64,000 nt of DNA from Synechococcus lacustris. Lineage in GTDB: Bacteria; Cyanobacteriota; Cyanobacteriia; PCC-6307; Cyanobiaceae. The number at the start of each line of letters is the position of its first letter. Position 1 is the stretch's first letter. Both the position numbers and the translations under genes were made by a program. The stretch is from positions 56,845-120,844 of the forward strand of contig CAJAQB010000006.1 in assembly GCA_903943975.1 (NCBI GenBank), written 5' to 3'. Below, one piece after another: positions 8,839-18,284 of this stretch. The notes below the pieces were generated by a model. The model did no database searches. It had not been told where the DNA came from and was given only the letters and a program-made list of their open reading frames with translations.

Positions 8839-9765
8839 TCAATCAGCCAAAGCCGCTGCCAAACGTTGGCAAAGTTCAGGCAACAGGCCTTCATCCTTCG
8901 CCAGGGTTTCGCCTTCGCTAAAGGCCACCAACAGAAAGGGCCGCGACCCAGGTACTTCCACATAGGCCGCGTCATGGCGGGCCTGGCTCATCCAGCCGGC
9001 CTTGCTCCAGAGGCAGCTGCCCTCGGGCAAGTAGCCGCCCAAAAAGCCATCCACCTGGTTCTCCGGGTCTGCAGCCCGGGCGTGGGGATCGAGGTTGCGG
9101 CTGAGCGGTGCTCTCAGGCGGGCACTGGCCGGGGGAGACACCCAGGCCCCGGCGATCAGCCCATGCAACAGCCGGGCCGTGGCATCGCTGCTGAGCCGAT
9201 TGCGATTGCTGCGATCGGCCCCATAGAACTGGCGTTCGCGGCCATAGGGCCCTTCGGCCCAAGTTTTCTGGCAGGCATTACAGCCCTGCCACTCCGGCCA
9301 GCCCAAGCCTTCAAACCAGTCATTCACCAACTGCCGCTGGCGCGCCCAGCCCCTGAATTGCTGCTCGGGCAAGTCAGGGCCACTGGTGCTGCCGGTGAGT
9401 AGATCCAGCACCAGGGAGGTGGCGTCATTGCTGGAATCGGCAAGCATGTCTTCCAAAGCACGGCGCAATTCAGGGCCCTCCAGCAGCAGATCCCGGGCCA
9501 GCCAGGCCTCCAGGGCCGCCCCGTAGAAAAGCTTCACCACACTCGCTGGATAGCGGGGCCGATCCCCCCCATGGCTGGCCCCGGCCAGTGGCAAACCCCA
9601 GAAATCATCCTGGTTAAGGGAGGCCGCCTGATCAAGGGCGGAACTGGCGTAGGCCAGCCAGGTAACACTCAGCTGCTCTTCCAAGCCGGGGCGCCCCTGG
9701 GCCAAATCCTGGAGACTGGCCTGCAGGTGGTTTCCCAGGTCGGGATCCTGGCTGTAGAACGCCAT
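8839..9765 (-). CDS. Beta-lactamase-like serine hydrolase
   Basis: Class A beta-lactamase/penicillin-recognising fold, 308 aa. The acyl-enzyme motif is S75-V-V-K78 in RYPASVVKLFYG, an SxN-like motif is SSNDATS, and the KTG-like box is KAGW near the C-terminus. No clear signal peptide is seen from the ATG at 9765 (MAFYSQDPDL); the frame extends 24 codons upstream without likeness to a leader. Cyanobacterial members are poorly studied and may act on cell-wall peptides rather than antibiotics. It is divergent from the NlpC/P60 gene, a possible peptidoglycan pair. Confidence 0.8.
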   Translation of the reverse strand: MAFYSQDPDLGNHLQASLQDLAQGRPGLEEQLSVTWLAYASSALDQAASLNQDDFWGLPLAGASHGGDRPRYPASVVKLFYGAALEAWLARDLLLEGPELRRALEDMLADSSNDATSLVLDLLTGSTSGPDLPEQQFRGWARQRQLVNDWFEGLGWPEWQGCNACQKTWAEGPYGRERQFYGADRSNRNRLSSDATARLLHGLIAGAWVSPPASARLRAPLSRNLDPHARAADPENQVDGFLGGYLPEGSCLWSKAGWMSQARHDAAYVEVPGSRPFLLVAFSEGETLAKDEGLLPELCQRLAAALAD

Positions 9766-9779
9766 AGGTCGATCCAGAT

Positions 9780-10544
9780 TTGGTGGGCAGAGCAGTGGGG
9801 AGACTAAACAAACTTTCCGAACGGATTCCAGCGGCACCGGAGTTGCTCAGGCCCCAGAGCCATTGGCAACTAACGGCCCCCCTGGATCTATTCAGTGGCG
9901 CCCGGGGCCAGGGCCTCGCCACCCAGGCGGCCCCTGGCCGGCGCCTGCGCCTGCTGGCCGAACCCAGCGAAGCCGGCCGCCTCCAGGTGCAACTGCTGGA
10001 GGATGGCTACCGCGGCTGGATCGAGCCCGATCAACTGCTGGGCCGAGCCTGGAGCTCTGCCCCCCAGGCGCCGCGACTGCTGCAGGAGCATGAAATCGAA
10101 GCGCGGCTAGGGGCGGTGCTCAGCTTTGCCCTGGCGGCGGCGGCGGCGGCCAACAGCTACCTCTGGGGCGGCAGCCTTGGGCCTGATTACGACTGCTCTG
10201 GTTTGATCCAAACGGCCTTTGCCGCCGCCGGCATCTGGATCCCCCGGGATGCCTACCAGCAGGAACGGTTCTGCCAGCCCGTGGCGCTGGAGCCCAGTTG
10301 TTTCAGCCTGCTGCGCCCTGGCGATCTGATCTTTTTTGGCAGCCGCCAACGCTGCAGCCATGTGGGGCTGCACCTGGGCCAGGGCCGCTATCTCCACAGT
10401 TCCGGCCGCAGCCATGGGCGCAACGGCATCGGCATCGATGGCCTCAGCCCCCGCGATCAACACCCGGTGGCCTGCCATTACCGGCAGGAGCTCCGCGGCG
10501 CTGGCAGAGTGCTGCGCTGCCACGATGGCAGCCACCTCCCCTGA
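9780..10544 (+). CDS. NlpC/P60 family cell-wall hydrolase
   Basis: Cysteine peptidase that cleaves peptidoglycan stem peptides. The catalytic cysteine is C139 in DYDCSGLIQTAF; the histidine is in CSHVGLHLG and the third polar residue in RYLHSSG. An N-terminal SH3-like region (about 30-95, with DLFSG, LEDGYRGWI) precedes the catalytic domain, as in cyanobacterial NlpC proteins with known bacterial-SH3 architecture. The furthest start is TTG 9780; GTG 9783 is an alternative. The end overlaps the glycosyltransferase start by 20 bp. Confidence 0.88.
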   Translation: MVGRAVGRLNKLSERIPAAPELLRPQSHWQLTAPLDLFSGARGQGLATQAAPGRRLRLLAEPSEAGRLQVQLLEDGYRGWIEPDQLLGRAWSSAPQAPRLLQEHEIEARLGAVLSFALAAAAAANSYLWGGSLGPDYDCSGLIQTAFAAAGIWIPRDAYQQERFCQPVALEPSCFSLLRPGDLIFFGSRQRCSHVGLHLGQGRYLHSSGRSHGRNGIGIDGLSPRDQHPVACHYRQELRGAGRVLRCHDGSHLP

Positions 10545-11514
10545 GCGCTCCTCGGCCGTGACCCTTTCCGTGGTGATTCCCCTCTTCAATGAAGAGGAGA
10601 GCCTGCCCATGCTGGTGGCCCAATTACTGGGCAGCCTGCGCCCCCTGGGGGAAGCCTTTGAACTGGTGCTGGTGGACGACGGCTCCAGCGATGGCACCGC
10701 CCGGGTGCTGCAACAGCTCAGTGAAACCACCCCGGAACTGGTGGCGGTGCTGCTGCGCCGCAACTACGGCCAAACCGCCGCCATGGCCGCTGGCTTTGAT
10801 GCCAGCAGCGGCGAAGAAATCGTCACCCTCGACGGCGACCTGCAGAACGACCCCGCCGACATCCCGCTGATGCTGAACAAGCTGCGGGAGGGCTACGACC
10901 TGGTTAGTGGCTGGCGATTTCAGCGCCAGGACGCCGCCCTCAGCCGCCTGCTGCCCTCAAAGCTGGCCAACAAACTGATTGCCGCCGTCACCGAAGTGCG
11001 GCTCCACGACTACGGCTGCTCACTCAAGGCCTACCGCCGCGAAGTAGTCACCGACCTGAATCTTTACGGGGAATTACACCGTTTCCTGCCGGCCTTGGCT
11101 TCGATCGAAGGGGCCCGGATCACCGAAGTGAAGGTGAACCATCAACCGCGCCGCTTTGGCAAGAGCAAATACGGCATCGACCGCACCTTCCGGGTGCTGA
11201 TGGACCTACTCACCGTGTGGTTCATGAAGCGCTTCCTAACGCGCCCCATGCATGTGTTCGGCTTCTGGGGTCTGTTGGCCATGGCCGCCGGGGCCGTGAT
11301 GGGCGGCATGCTGCTGGTGGAGAAGCTGCTGGGCCATGACATCGGCAACCGGCCGCTGCTCACCCTTTGCGTGCTGCTGCTGCTAACGGGGGTGCAGCTC
11401 TTCTGCTTTGGCCTGCTGGGCGAACTGATGATGCGCACCTACCACGAAAGCCAAGGGCGTCCGATCTACCGCATTCGCGCCACATTGCGGGGCAAGGCCC
11501 CCCTACCGGCCTGA
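10525..11514 (+). CDS. Family 2 glycosyltransferase (DPM1/GtrB-like)
   Basis: Membrane-bound glycosyltransferase, 329 aa, that probably loads a sugar onto a polyprenyl phosphate carrier. The GT-A domain shows SVVIPLFNEEESLP, LVDDGSSDGT and the metal-binding TLDGDLQNDP; RRNYGQTAAMAAG matches the dolichol-phosphate mannosyltransferase subgroup. Two C-terminal membrane segments follow (around HVFGFWGLLAMAAGAV and LLTLCVLLLLTGVQLF). I chose ATG 10525, where family similarity begins; a longer frame from 10336 is an overlap shadow of NlpC. Context suggests envelope polysaccharide or lipid modification. Confidence 0.92.
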   Translation: MAATSPERSSAVTLSVVIPLFNEEESLPMLVAQLLGSLRPLGEAFELVLVDDGSSDGTARVLQQLSETTPELVAVLLRRNYGQTAAMAAGFDASSGEEIVTLDGDLQNDPADIPLMLNKLREGYDLVSGWRFQRQDAALSRLLPSKLANKLIAAVTEVRLHDYGCSLKAYRREVVTDLNLYGELHRFLPALASIEGARITEVKVNHQPRRFGKSKYGIDRTFRVLMDLLTVWFMKRFLTRPMHVFGFWGLLAMAAGAVMGGMLLVEKLLGHDIGNRPLLTLCVLLLLTGVQLFCFGLLGELMMRTYHESQGRPIYRIRATLRGKAPLPA

Positions 11515-11945
11515 GCGCCCCCAGGCCAGCCCCCCAGCGGTTCACCGCGGAAACGCTCCAAGCCCAGCGCCGCCTGTTCCACCACGGCGCCATGGGCATC
11601 GCGCAGGCCCCGGCGCAGCAGGGGCAAACAACGGCGATCGCCCCAACGGCCGCAGCGCTCCATCGCCTCCAGCCGCTCCGCCAGGGACCCCTGGCTCAGC
11701 TGGGTTAGCTGCCGCAGCCATTGGCGCTCCTCCAGGGCTGTGCGGGGTAGGGCCAAGGGCGCTGGCGGCAGCGCTGGGCGCCCTTGGGGCCGCTGGCGCT
11801 GGGCCCTGTTCAGGGCCGCAATGGCGGAGCCGTCGTTGGCGCAGCTGCGGCGGCGGCGGGCGGCCTTTGGGCTCCACCCCCGCCGAGACAGAAGCCAGGC
11901 GAGCATTGCCAGCAGCGAAACAAGCATCAGTAAGAAAAGGAGCAT
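11466..11945 (-). CDS. Membrane-anchored HEAT-repeat-like protein
   Basis: A 159-residue protein with a single N-terminal membrane helix (MLLFLLMLVSLLAMLAWLL), a basic stretch (KAARRRRS) and a C-terminal helical region in which SLAERLEAMERCGRWGDRRCLPLLRRGLRD resembles one HEAT or PBS-lyase repeat. Start ATG 11945 is set by the helix; the frame runs on upstream without support. Its 3' end overlaps the convergent glycosyltransferase by 49 bp. Function unknown. Confidence 0.6.
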   Translation of the reverse strand: MLLFLLMLVSLLAMLAWLLSRRGWSPKAARRRRSCANDGSAIAALNRAQRQRPQGRPALPPAPLALPRTALEERQWLRQLTQLSQGSLAERLEAMERCGRWGDRRCLPLLRRGLRDAHGAVVEQAALGLERFRGEPLGGWPGGAQAGRGALPRNVARMR

Positions 11946-12030
11946 GGGAGCCTGCCTGGGGATTGAACTTTTATGTCGCCCCCGCAGCGGCAGCGGCTGG
12001 AAGCAAATCAAATCCTTACAGTCCGTTGGC

Positions 12031-12059
12031 TGGAGCTTGAGCTCCATCTGTCCTGACAG
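12031..12059. promoter_or_regulatory. Two adjacent short inverted repeats upstream of psaI
   Basis: TGGAGCT-TG-AGCTCCA (12031-12046) and CTGTC-CT-GACAG (12048-12059) lie 14 bp before the psaI ATG. They could be operators or leader hairpins of psaIL; no family match is known to me. Confidence 0.35.
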
Positions 12060-12072
12060 GTGTTTTCAACCA

Positions 12073-12189
12073 ATGACGGGAGAATTTGCCGCAGCCTGGT
12101 TGCCCTCAGTGTTCGTTCCCCTTGTGGGAATCGGCCTGCCTGCCGTTGCCATGGCCCTGCTTTTCAATGTGATCGAGGCTCGCGACTGA
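12073..12189 (+). CDS. psaI: Photosystem I reaction centre subunit VIII (PsaI)
   Basis: 38-residue single-helix subunit next to PsaL that helps trimer formation of photosystem I. The sequence MTGEFAAAWLPSVFVPLVG followed by a hydrophobic helix and the ending NVIEARD is typical. It is too short for ordinary gene finders. One base separates its stop from the psaL ATG, so the two are co-translated. Confidence 0.93.
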   Translation: MTGEFAAAWLPSVFVPLVGIGLPAVAMALLFNVIEARD

Positions 12190-12190
12190 C

Positions 12191-12682
12191 ATGACCGTTA
12201 CTCCCGCCTTCGACCCCAACGTCGGTAACTTGGCCACCCCGGTGAACAGCAGTTGGTTCACCAAGGCGTTCCTGAACGCCTTGCCGGCCTACCGCCCCTC
12301 CCTTTCCCCCAATCGTCGGGGTCTGGAAGTGGGCTTGGCACACGGTTTCTTCCTGTATGGACCGTTCGCCATCACCGGCCCCCTGCGCCACACCGACTAC
12401 GCCGCCACCGCTGGTCTGCTGGCCACGGTGGGCCTGATTTCGATCCTCACCGTCTGTCTGTCGATCTACGGCACCGCCGGCCGTGGTCCCAATGTGCAAC
12501 CGGCCGATGTGACCATCGACCATCCCCCCGCCGACCTTTTCACCAAGGCTGGCTGGGCTGAGTTCGCCAGTGGTTTCTGGCTTGGAGGTACCGGTGGCGC
12601 TGCCTTCGCCTGGTTACTGGCTGGTACCGCCCTGGTGCTGCCCCTGGTAAATCTTGCCGGTGGCGTTTGGAGCGTGGGCTGA
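12191..12682 (+). CDS. psaL: Photosystem I reaction centre subunit XI (PsaL)
   Basis: Subunit at the centre of cyanobacterial PSI trimers. The 163 residues include NLATPVNSSWFTKAFLNALPAYR, the chlorophyll-ligand region GLEVGLAHGFFLYGPF and two to three membrane helices (LLATVGLISILTVCLSIYG, GGAAFAWLLAGTALVLPLV). Directly follows psaI and ends at a terminator (12712-12739). Confidence 0.97.
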   Translation: MTVTPAFDPNVGNLATPVNSSWFTKAFLNALPAYRPSLSPNRRGLEVGLAHGFFLYGPFAITGPLRHTDYAATAGLLATVGLISILTVCLSIYGTAGRGPNVQPADVTIDHPPADLFTKAGWAEFASGFWLGGTGGAAFAWLLAGTALVLPLVNLAGGVWSVG

Positions 12683-12711
12683 AATTCAGCCCCAATCCGA
12701 ATCAACCCTTA

Positions 12712-12739
12712 AGCCTCCGCCCCTGGCGGGGGCTTTTTT
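12712..12739 (+). terminator. Intrinsic terminator after psaL
   Basis: A perfect or near-perfect 10-bp stem (AGCCTCCGCC against GGCGGGGGCT) with loop CCT, followed by a run of five or more T. It separates psaIL from the RND gene. Confidence 0.88.
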
Positions 12740-12775
12740 GTGGCAACGTTGCGCCCTACGGCCAACCGTTTCTCC

Positions 12776-15700
12776 ATGTCGGTATCCGATCCGTTTTTGA
12801 AACGGCCGCTGCTCACCCTGGTGATCAGCCTATTGATAGTGCTGGCGGGGCTGGTGAGCCTAAGTGGGCTGCAGGTGGAAAACCTTCCGCCGATTGCCCC
12901 CAGCAAGGTAACGGTGCGGGCCACCTACCCCGGCGCCGGGGCCGAAGTGGTGGAACAGGGGGTTACCACCCTGCTGGAACGGCAGCTCAACAGCCTGGAA
13001 CGGCTCGACAGCCTGCGGTCCTCCAGCAGCGCCAATGGCGCCAGCGTTGAACTCACCTTCAGTGAGGGCAACCGCGAACTCAATCAGATCAATGTGCAAA
13101 ACGAGGCCAGCCTCGTTACCCGGCAACTGCCCCAACCAGTGATCCGCCAGGGGCTCCAGGTGCGCCGCACCAGCACCGACCTGCTGATGGTGCTCAGCTT
13201 CAGCGAAGAAGGCCATAACTACAGCCAACAATTCATCAGCAGCTGGGTGGACCGCCGCCTGCGCGATGCCCTGCTGCGCCTGCCAGGCATCGGTGATGTA
13301 ACCCTCTCGGGATCCAGCACCCTCGCTTACCGCCTCTGGCTTGACCCCAACAAACTGGATCGCTTCAAGCTCACAATCAACGATGTAAGCGCCGCCCTGC
13401 AACGGGAAAACGTGCTGGCGGCCCTCGGCCAGGTGGGTGATGCCCCCAGCCCCGCCGACCAGCAGTACAGCCTGCCCCTGCGCATGGAAGGGCGGCTGCG
13501 CAGCAAAAAGGAACTGGAGGAACTGATCGTGGCCCCCCTCGGGGAGGGCAACAGCGTGCGCCTCGGCGACCTGGGGCGGGTGAGCCTCGGCGAAGAGAGC
13601 TACAGCACCACGGCCAGCAACCTCATGGGGCAACCGGCCGTAGCCCTATCGATCTACCAGCGGGATGGCAGCAATGCCCTGGAACTAAGCCGGGCGGTGG
13701 AGAAATTGCTGGAGCACAGCCGCCCCGACTTCCCCCCTGGGCTGACGGTGCAGACCATCATTGATGTGGCAGACAACGTACGGGAAAGCATCCACCAGGC
13801 CCTTGATGCCCTCAGGGATGCCGTGCTGCTGGTATTTGCCGTGCTGCTGCTGGGCCTCGGCAACTGGCGACTGGCCCTGATCAGCGCCAGCGCCGTACCG
13901 GTGTCGTTGCTGGGCAGCTTCACCCTGCTGCGGGCCTTTGACGGCTCGATTAACACCCTCACCCTGTTTGGCCTGGTGCTGGCCACCGGCCTGGTGGTGG
14001 ATGACGCCATCGTTGTGAGCGAAGACATCGGCCGCCGCATTGAGCTGGGTGAAACCCCCGGCAACGCCGCCCGCCATGCCATGGAGGAACTGGGGGGAGC
14101 CGTTATCGCCACCTCTTTGGTGTTGGTGGTGGTGTTCCTGCCGGTGTTGCTGATGCCGGGGTCGGTGGGTCGGCTCTATCAACCGATCGCCGTGGTGATC
14201 GGCAGTTCAATCCTGCTGTCGATGGTCAATGCCCTCAGTTTCACCCCGGTGGCCGCCACGGTGCTGCTGGGGCGCAAGCTAGGCAAAGAACCACGGCAAT
14301 TGGCAAAACTGCAGCGTTTTCTTAAACGCACGGAGGGTTGGTTGATAGCCCTACAGCACCCCTACCAACGGGCCCTGGAGGTGGTGCTGGGGCAACGGCG
14401 CCTGGTGGTGATCGGACTTTTGGTGGGATTACTGGTGACAGGCCTGGGCCTGCGCAGCCTGCCCACGGGCTTTATTCCCCAGGAGGACGATGGCCAGATC
14501 CGCGGGGTGCTGGTATTGCCGGAAGGGGCCTCCCTGGTGCGCACCCAGCAGGCCATGGAACGGATCCGGGCGGTGGCGGCCAAGGAGCCCTTGATCCGCA
14601 CAGGCAACTTCTACCCAGGCCGTTCCTTTGGCGACAGTGCCCCAAACAAGGGGGTGTTTTTCCTGCGGCTACAACCCCTGGAAAAACGCGGCAACGGCAA
14701 GAGCAACAGCACCAGCGCCGTGATGGAAACGCTCAATCCGCAGCTGCGCAAGGCGCTGAAGGGTGCCGGCAAAGTAAACCTCAGCCAGCCACCACCGGTG
14801 CGGGGTTTTGGTTCCGAAGGCGGTTTGGAGCTGGAACTGCTGGATGTGAGTGCCGGTGGCCTCAGCCTCGGAGAATTTGCTGAACAGGCCCAAGACTTCA
14901 TCAGCCAGGCCGAGGCCACCGGTCAATTTGAACGGGTAAGCACCCGCTTCAATGCCGATGCCCCCGCCCTGCAACTGATCCCAGACCGGCAGCGCATGGC
15001 CGCCGTGGGGGTGAATCTTGAGCAGCTGGTGGGGGTGCTGGGGGACAGCTTCGGCAGCAGTTATGTGAACGACACCTTTGAAGATGAAAGGGTGCGGCGG
15101 ATCGTGGTGCAGCTGGAGGGCCAGGCCCGCAGCCGTCCGGAGGATGTGCTGCGCCTAAATGTGCGCAACAACAAGGGCGAACTGATCCCCCTGGCCAACC
15201 TGCTGCGGCTGGAACGGGGTTACGGGCCCACAAGCATCAACCACAGCGAACAGAACCGGGCAATTGCGATCCAGGCCCTGCCGAAGGCGGGGATAAGCAG
15301 CGGCCAGGCGATCGCCAGCCTGGAGGCGGTGCAGGAAGCCCGCAACAGTCCGGTGACTGAGCTGAACTTTTCGGGCCTAACCCGGGAGGAACGCAAGGCG
15401 GCCGGCAGCACCTGGCTGCTATTTGGCCTGGGCCTGGGGGTGGTTTATCTGCTGCTGGCCGCCCTCTACGAAAGCGCCGTGGATCCGCTGGTAATCCTGG
15501 TGACGGTTCCCCTAGGGATGCTGGGGGTAGTGATTGGCCTCGCCGGCCGTGGCCTATTTCTCGACGTCTATGGCCAGGTGGGGGTGCTGGTGCTGGTGAG
15601 CCTGGCCGCCAAGAACGGCATCCTGATCGTTGAATTTGCCAACCAACGGGTAAAAGAAGGCCAGCCCGTGAGCACAGCGATCCGGGAGGCCGCCAGCCTG

Positions 15701-15916
15701 CGGCTCCGGCCAATCCTGCTCACTGCGGTGGCCTCCCTGGCGGGATTCCTGCCGCTGGTGCTGGCCCAGGGGGCCGGCGCCGCCAGCCGCGTGAGCATTG
15801 GCACTGTGGTATTCAGCGGCCTGCTGGTTTCCACGGCCCTCAGCCTGTTTGTGCTGCCGGTGATCTATGAACTGGTGAAAGGCTGGGAAACCGGCGACCA
15901 CAGAAAAGCCAGCTGA
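12776..15916 (+). CDS. RND-family efflux transporter (AcrB/HAE1-like)
   Basis: Proton-driven inner-membrane pump, 1046 aa, with the two-fold repeat of six helices and large periplasmic loops. The start ATG 12776 gives MSVSDPFLKRPLLTLVISLL; an upstream GTG at 12740 lies in the terminator. TM4 carries the proton-relay aspartates in LVVDDAIVVSEDIG. The second half has AKNGILIVEFANQR and EAASLRLRPILLTAVASL, the typical RND repeat. No membrane-fusion or outer-membrane partner gene is adjacent, so the substrate is unknown and the partners must be elsewhere. Confidence 0.93.
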   Translation: MSVSDPFLKRPLLTLVISLLIVLAGLVSLSGLQVENLPPIAPSKVTVRATYPGAGAEVVEQGVTTLLERQLNSLERLDSLRSSSSANGASVELTFSEGNRELNQINVQNEASLVTRQLPQPVIRQGLQVRRTSTDLLMVLSFSEEGHNYSQQFISSWVDRRLRDALLRLPGIGDVTLSGSSTLAYRLWLDPNKLDRFKLTINDVSAALQRENVLAALGQVGDAPSPADQQYSLPLRMEGRLRSKKELEELIVAPLGEGNSVRLGDLGRVSLGEESYSTTASNLMGQPAVALSIYQRDGSNALELSRAVEKLLEHSRPDFPPGLTVQTIIDVADNVRESIHQALDALRDAVLLVFAVLLLGLGNWRLALISASAVPVSLLGSFTLLRAFDGSINTLTLFGLVLATGLVVDDAIVVSEDIGRRIELGETPGNAARHAMEELGGAVIATSLVLVVVFLPVLLMPGSVGRLYQPIAVVIGSSILLSMVNALSFTPVAATVLLGRKLGKEPRQLAKLQRFLKRTEGWLIALQHPYQRALEVVLGQRRLVVIGLLVGLLVTGLGLRSLPTGFIPQEDDGQIRGVLVLPEGASLVRTQQAMERIRAVAAKEPLIRTGNFYPGRSFGDSAPNKGVFFLRLQPLEKRGNGKSNSTSAVMETLNPQLRKALKGAGKVNLSQPPPVRGFGSEGGLELELLDVSAGGLSLGEFAEQAQDFISQAEATGQFERVSTRFNADAPALQLIPDRQRMAAVGVNLEQLVGVLGDSFGSSYVNDTFEDERVRRIVVQLEGQARSRPEDVLRLNVRNNKGELIPLANLLRLERGYGPTSINHSEQNRAIAIQALPKAGISSGQAIASLEAVQEARNSPVTELNFSGLTREERKAAGSTWLLFGLGLGVVYLLLAALYESAVDPLVILVTVPLGMLGVVIGLAGRGLFLDVYGQVGVLVLVSLAAKNGILIVEFANQRVKEGQPVSTAIREAASLRLRPILLTAVASLAGFLPLVLAQGAGAASRVSIGTVVFSGLLVSTALSLFVLPVIYELVKGWETGDHRKAS

Positions 15917-15975
15917 TCAGTAAAGCCCACTGACACTTTTGTTATCAGCCCCGAGGCAATCAAGGCAATAGCCAT

Positions 15976-16002
15976 AAAAAAAGCCCCCGGAAACCGGGGG
16001 CT
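15976..16002 (-). terminator. Intrinsic terminator of psaAB
   Basis: Stem GCCCCCGG/CCGGGGGC with loop AAA (seen on the plus strand) and a run of seven A on its left side, which reads as a U-tract after the hairpin for minus-strand transcription. It lies 47 bp after the psaB stop. Confidence 0.88.
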
Positions 16003-16048
16003 GAGCAAGGAACGTTGATGACCGAAGCCAATCAAGCAAATGGGCTGA

Positions 16049-18262
16049 TTAGCCGAATTTGCTGGAGGTGGAAGCGATCAAGAAGGCCGCATAGGTAAGG
16101 ATGTAACCCACGGTGAAGTGAGCCAGACCAACCACGCGAGCCTGAACGATCGAGAGGGCCACAGGCTTGTCGCGCCAGCCAACCAGGTTGGCGAGCGGAG
16201 TGCGCTGGTGCGCCCAAACGATGGTTTCAATCAGCTCCTGCCAGTAACCACGCCAGGAGATGAGGAACATGAAACCGGTGGCCCACACGAGGTGACCAAA
16301 GAGGAACATCCAGGACCAAACAGCAAGGTTGTTGGAACCGAAGACGTTGTAGCCATTGATCAGCTGGGAGCTGTTCAGCCACAGGTAGTCACGGAACCAG
16401 CCCATCAGATAGGTGCTGGATTCATTGAACTGGGCCACGTTGCCCTGCCAGATGGCAAGGTGCTTCCAGTGCCAGTAGAAGGTGACCCAACCCACGGTGT
16501 TCAAGGCCCAGAAGACTGCCATATAGAAGGAGTCCCAAGCCGAGATGTCGCAGGTGCCGCCACGGCCGGGGCCGTCGCAGGGGAAGGAATAGCCAAAGTC
16601 CTTCTTGTCTGGCATCAGCTTCGAACCACGGGCATCCAGGGCACCCTTCACAAGGATCAGGGTGGTGGTGTGCAGCCCAAGGGCGATGGCGTGGTGTACC
16701 AGGAAGTCCCCAGGGCCGATCGGCAGGAACAGGTCGGTGTTGCCGTTGATGGCATCCAACCAGTAGTGGGGACCAGGGATGTTGGCAGAGGCAATGCTGG
16801 CCGAGCTGGCGGGATTAGCCAACAGCACGTTGAAGCCATAGAGAGCCTTGCCGCTTGCCGCCTGGATGAACTGGGCGAAAACGGGTTCCACCAGAATCTG
16901 CTTCTCGGGGGTACCGAAGGCCACGACCACATCGTTGTGAACGTAGAGGCCCAGGGTGTGGAAACCGAGGAACAGGGAGACCCAGCTCAGGTGGCTGATG
17001 ATCGCTTCTTTGTGCTCGAGCATCCGACCAAGAACATTGTTCTTGTTGGCTTCGGGGTCGTAATCACGGATGAAGAAGATCGCACCGTGGGCGAAGGCAC
17101 CGCACATCAGGAAGATGGCGATGTACTGGTGGTGGGTGTAAAGCGCTGCCTGGGTGGTGTAGTCCTTCGCGATGAAGGCATACGAAGGCATCGAATACAT
17201 GTGCTGCGCCACCAAGCTCGTGACCACGCCTAGGGAGGCGAGGGCCAGGCCAAGTTGGAAGTGCAGCGAGTTGTTGATGGTGTCGTAAAGACCCTTGTGG
17301 CCAGCGCCCAGGTCACCGGGGGTGCCCTTAGGCGGGTTGTGGGCTTCGAGGATCTCGCGGATCGAGTGACCGATGCCGAAATTGGTGCGGTACATGTGAC
17401 CGGCGATCACGAAGATGCAGCCGATCGCTAGGTGGTGGTGGGCAATGTCCGTGAGCCACAGGGCTTCGCTCTGGGGGTGGAAACCACCGAGGAAGGTGAG
17501 GATCGCGGTGCCAGCGCCTTCAGAGCTGCCGAAGATCTGATTAAGACCGTCGGGGTTCTGGGCATAGACCCCCCAGTTACCGGTGAAGAAGGGCGTGAGG
17601 CCCGCCGGGTGGGGAAGGGTGCTGAGGAAGTTGTCCCAACCAACGTGTTGGCCGCGGGCTTCAGGAATCGCCACGTGAACCAGGTGACCGGTCCAAGCGA
17701 TGGAGCTGAAACCAAACAGCACCGCCAGGTGGTGGTTCAGGCGAGATTCAGCGTTCTTGAACCAGGCAAGGCTGGGGCGGAACTTGGGCTGAAGATGCAG
17801 CCAACCGGCGAAGAGGGCCCAGGCCGACAGGATCATCATGAAGATGGAACCCTGATACAGCTCGGCGTTGGTGCGAATGCCGATCGTGTACCACCAGTGG
17901 TACAAACCGGAATAGGCAATGTTCACCGGGGAGGAAGCGCCCGCTTGGGTGAAGGCCGCGATGGCCCCCTGACCGAAGTGGGGATCCCAGATCGCGTGAG
18001 CGATGGGACGGATGTGCAGGGGATCAGTGACCCACTGCTCGAAGTTGCCCTGCCAGGCGATATGGAACAGGTTGCCCGACACCCACAGGCCAATGATGGC
18101 CAAGTGTCCGAAATGGGTGGAGAAAAGCTTTTGGTAAAGCTTCTCCTCGGTCATGCCGTCGTGGCTCTCGAAATCGTGAGCCGTGGCGATGCCGTACCAG
18201 ATGCGGCGGGTGGTCGGGTCCTGGGCCAGACCCTGGCTGAACGAAGGAAATTTCGTTGCCAT
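16049..18262 (-). CDS. psaB: Photosystem I P700 chlorophyll a apoprotein A2
   Basis: Core PSI subunit of 737 aa that, with PsaA, binds P700, the A0/A1 electron carriers and the FX cluster. It starts [20 protein letters not shown]; upstream frame extension to 18394 is an overlap with psaA. The FX ligand motif [18 protein letters not shown] provides two cysteines, followed by the eleven-helix core ending [16 protein letters not shown]. It is 22 bp downstream of psaA and ends at a terminator. Confidence 0.99.
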   Translation of the reverse strand: MATKFPSFSQGLAQDPTTRRIWYGIATAHDFESHDGMTEEKLYQKLFSTHFGHLAIIGLWVSGNLFHIAWQGNFEQWVTDPLHIRPIAHAIWDPHFGQGAIAAFTQAGASSPVNIAYSGLYHWWYTIGIRTNAELYQGSIFMMILSAWALFAGWLHLQPKFRPSLAWFKNAESRLNHHLAVLFGFSSIAWTGHLVHVAIPEARGQHVGWDNFLSTLPHPAGLTPFFTGNWGVYAQNPDGLNQIFGSSEGAGTAILTFLGGFHPQSEALWLTDIAHHHLAIGCIFVIAGHMYRTNFGIGHSIREILEAHNPPKGTPGDLGAGHKGLYDTINNSLHFQLGLALASLGVVTSLVAQHMYSMPSYAFIAKDYTTQAALYTHHQYIAIFLMCGAFAHGAIFFIRDYDPEANKNNVLGRMLEHKEAIISHLSWVSLFLGFHTLGLYVHNDVVVAFGTPEKQILVEPVFAQFIQAASGKALYGFNVLLANPASSASIASANIPGPHYWLDAINGNTDLFLPIGPGDFLVHHAIALGLHTTTLILVKGALDARGSKLMPDKKDFGYSFPCDGPGRGGTCDISAWDSFYMAVFWALNTVGWVTFYWHWKHLAIWQGNVAQFNESSTYLMGWFRDYLWLNSSQLINGYNVFGSNNLAVWSWMFLFGHLVWATGFMFLISWRGYWQELIETIVWAHQRTPLANLVGWRDKPVALSIVQARVVGLAHFTVGYILTYAAFLIASTSSKFG

Positions 18263-18284
18263 TGGAGAGGTCAGAGGGGAGGAA

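Noticed and set aside
8773..9402. Long plus-strand open frame opposite the beta-lactamase-like gene
   Set aside because: It is antisense to a gene with clear catalytic motifs and has alanine/proline/glycine-rich shadow composition.
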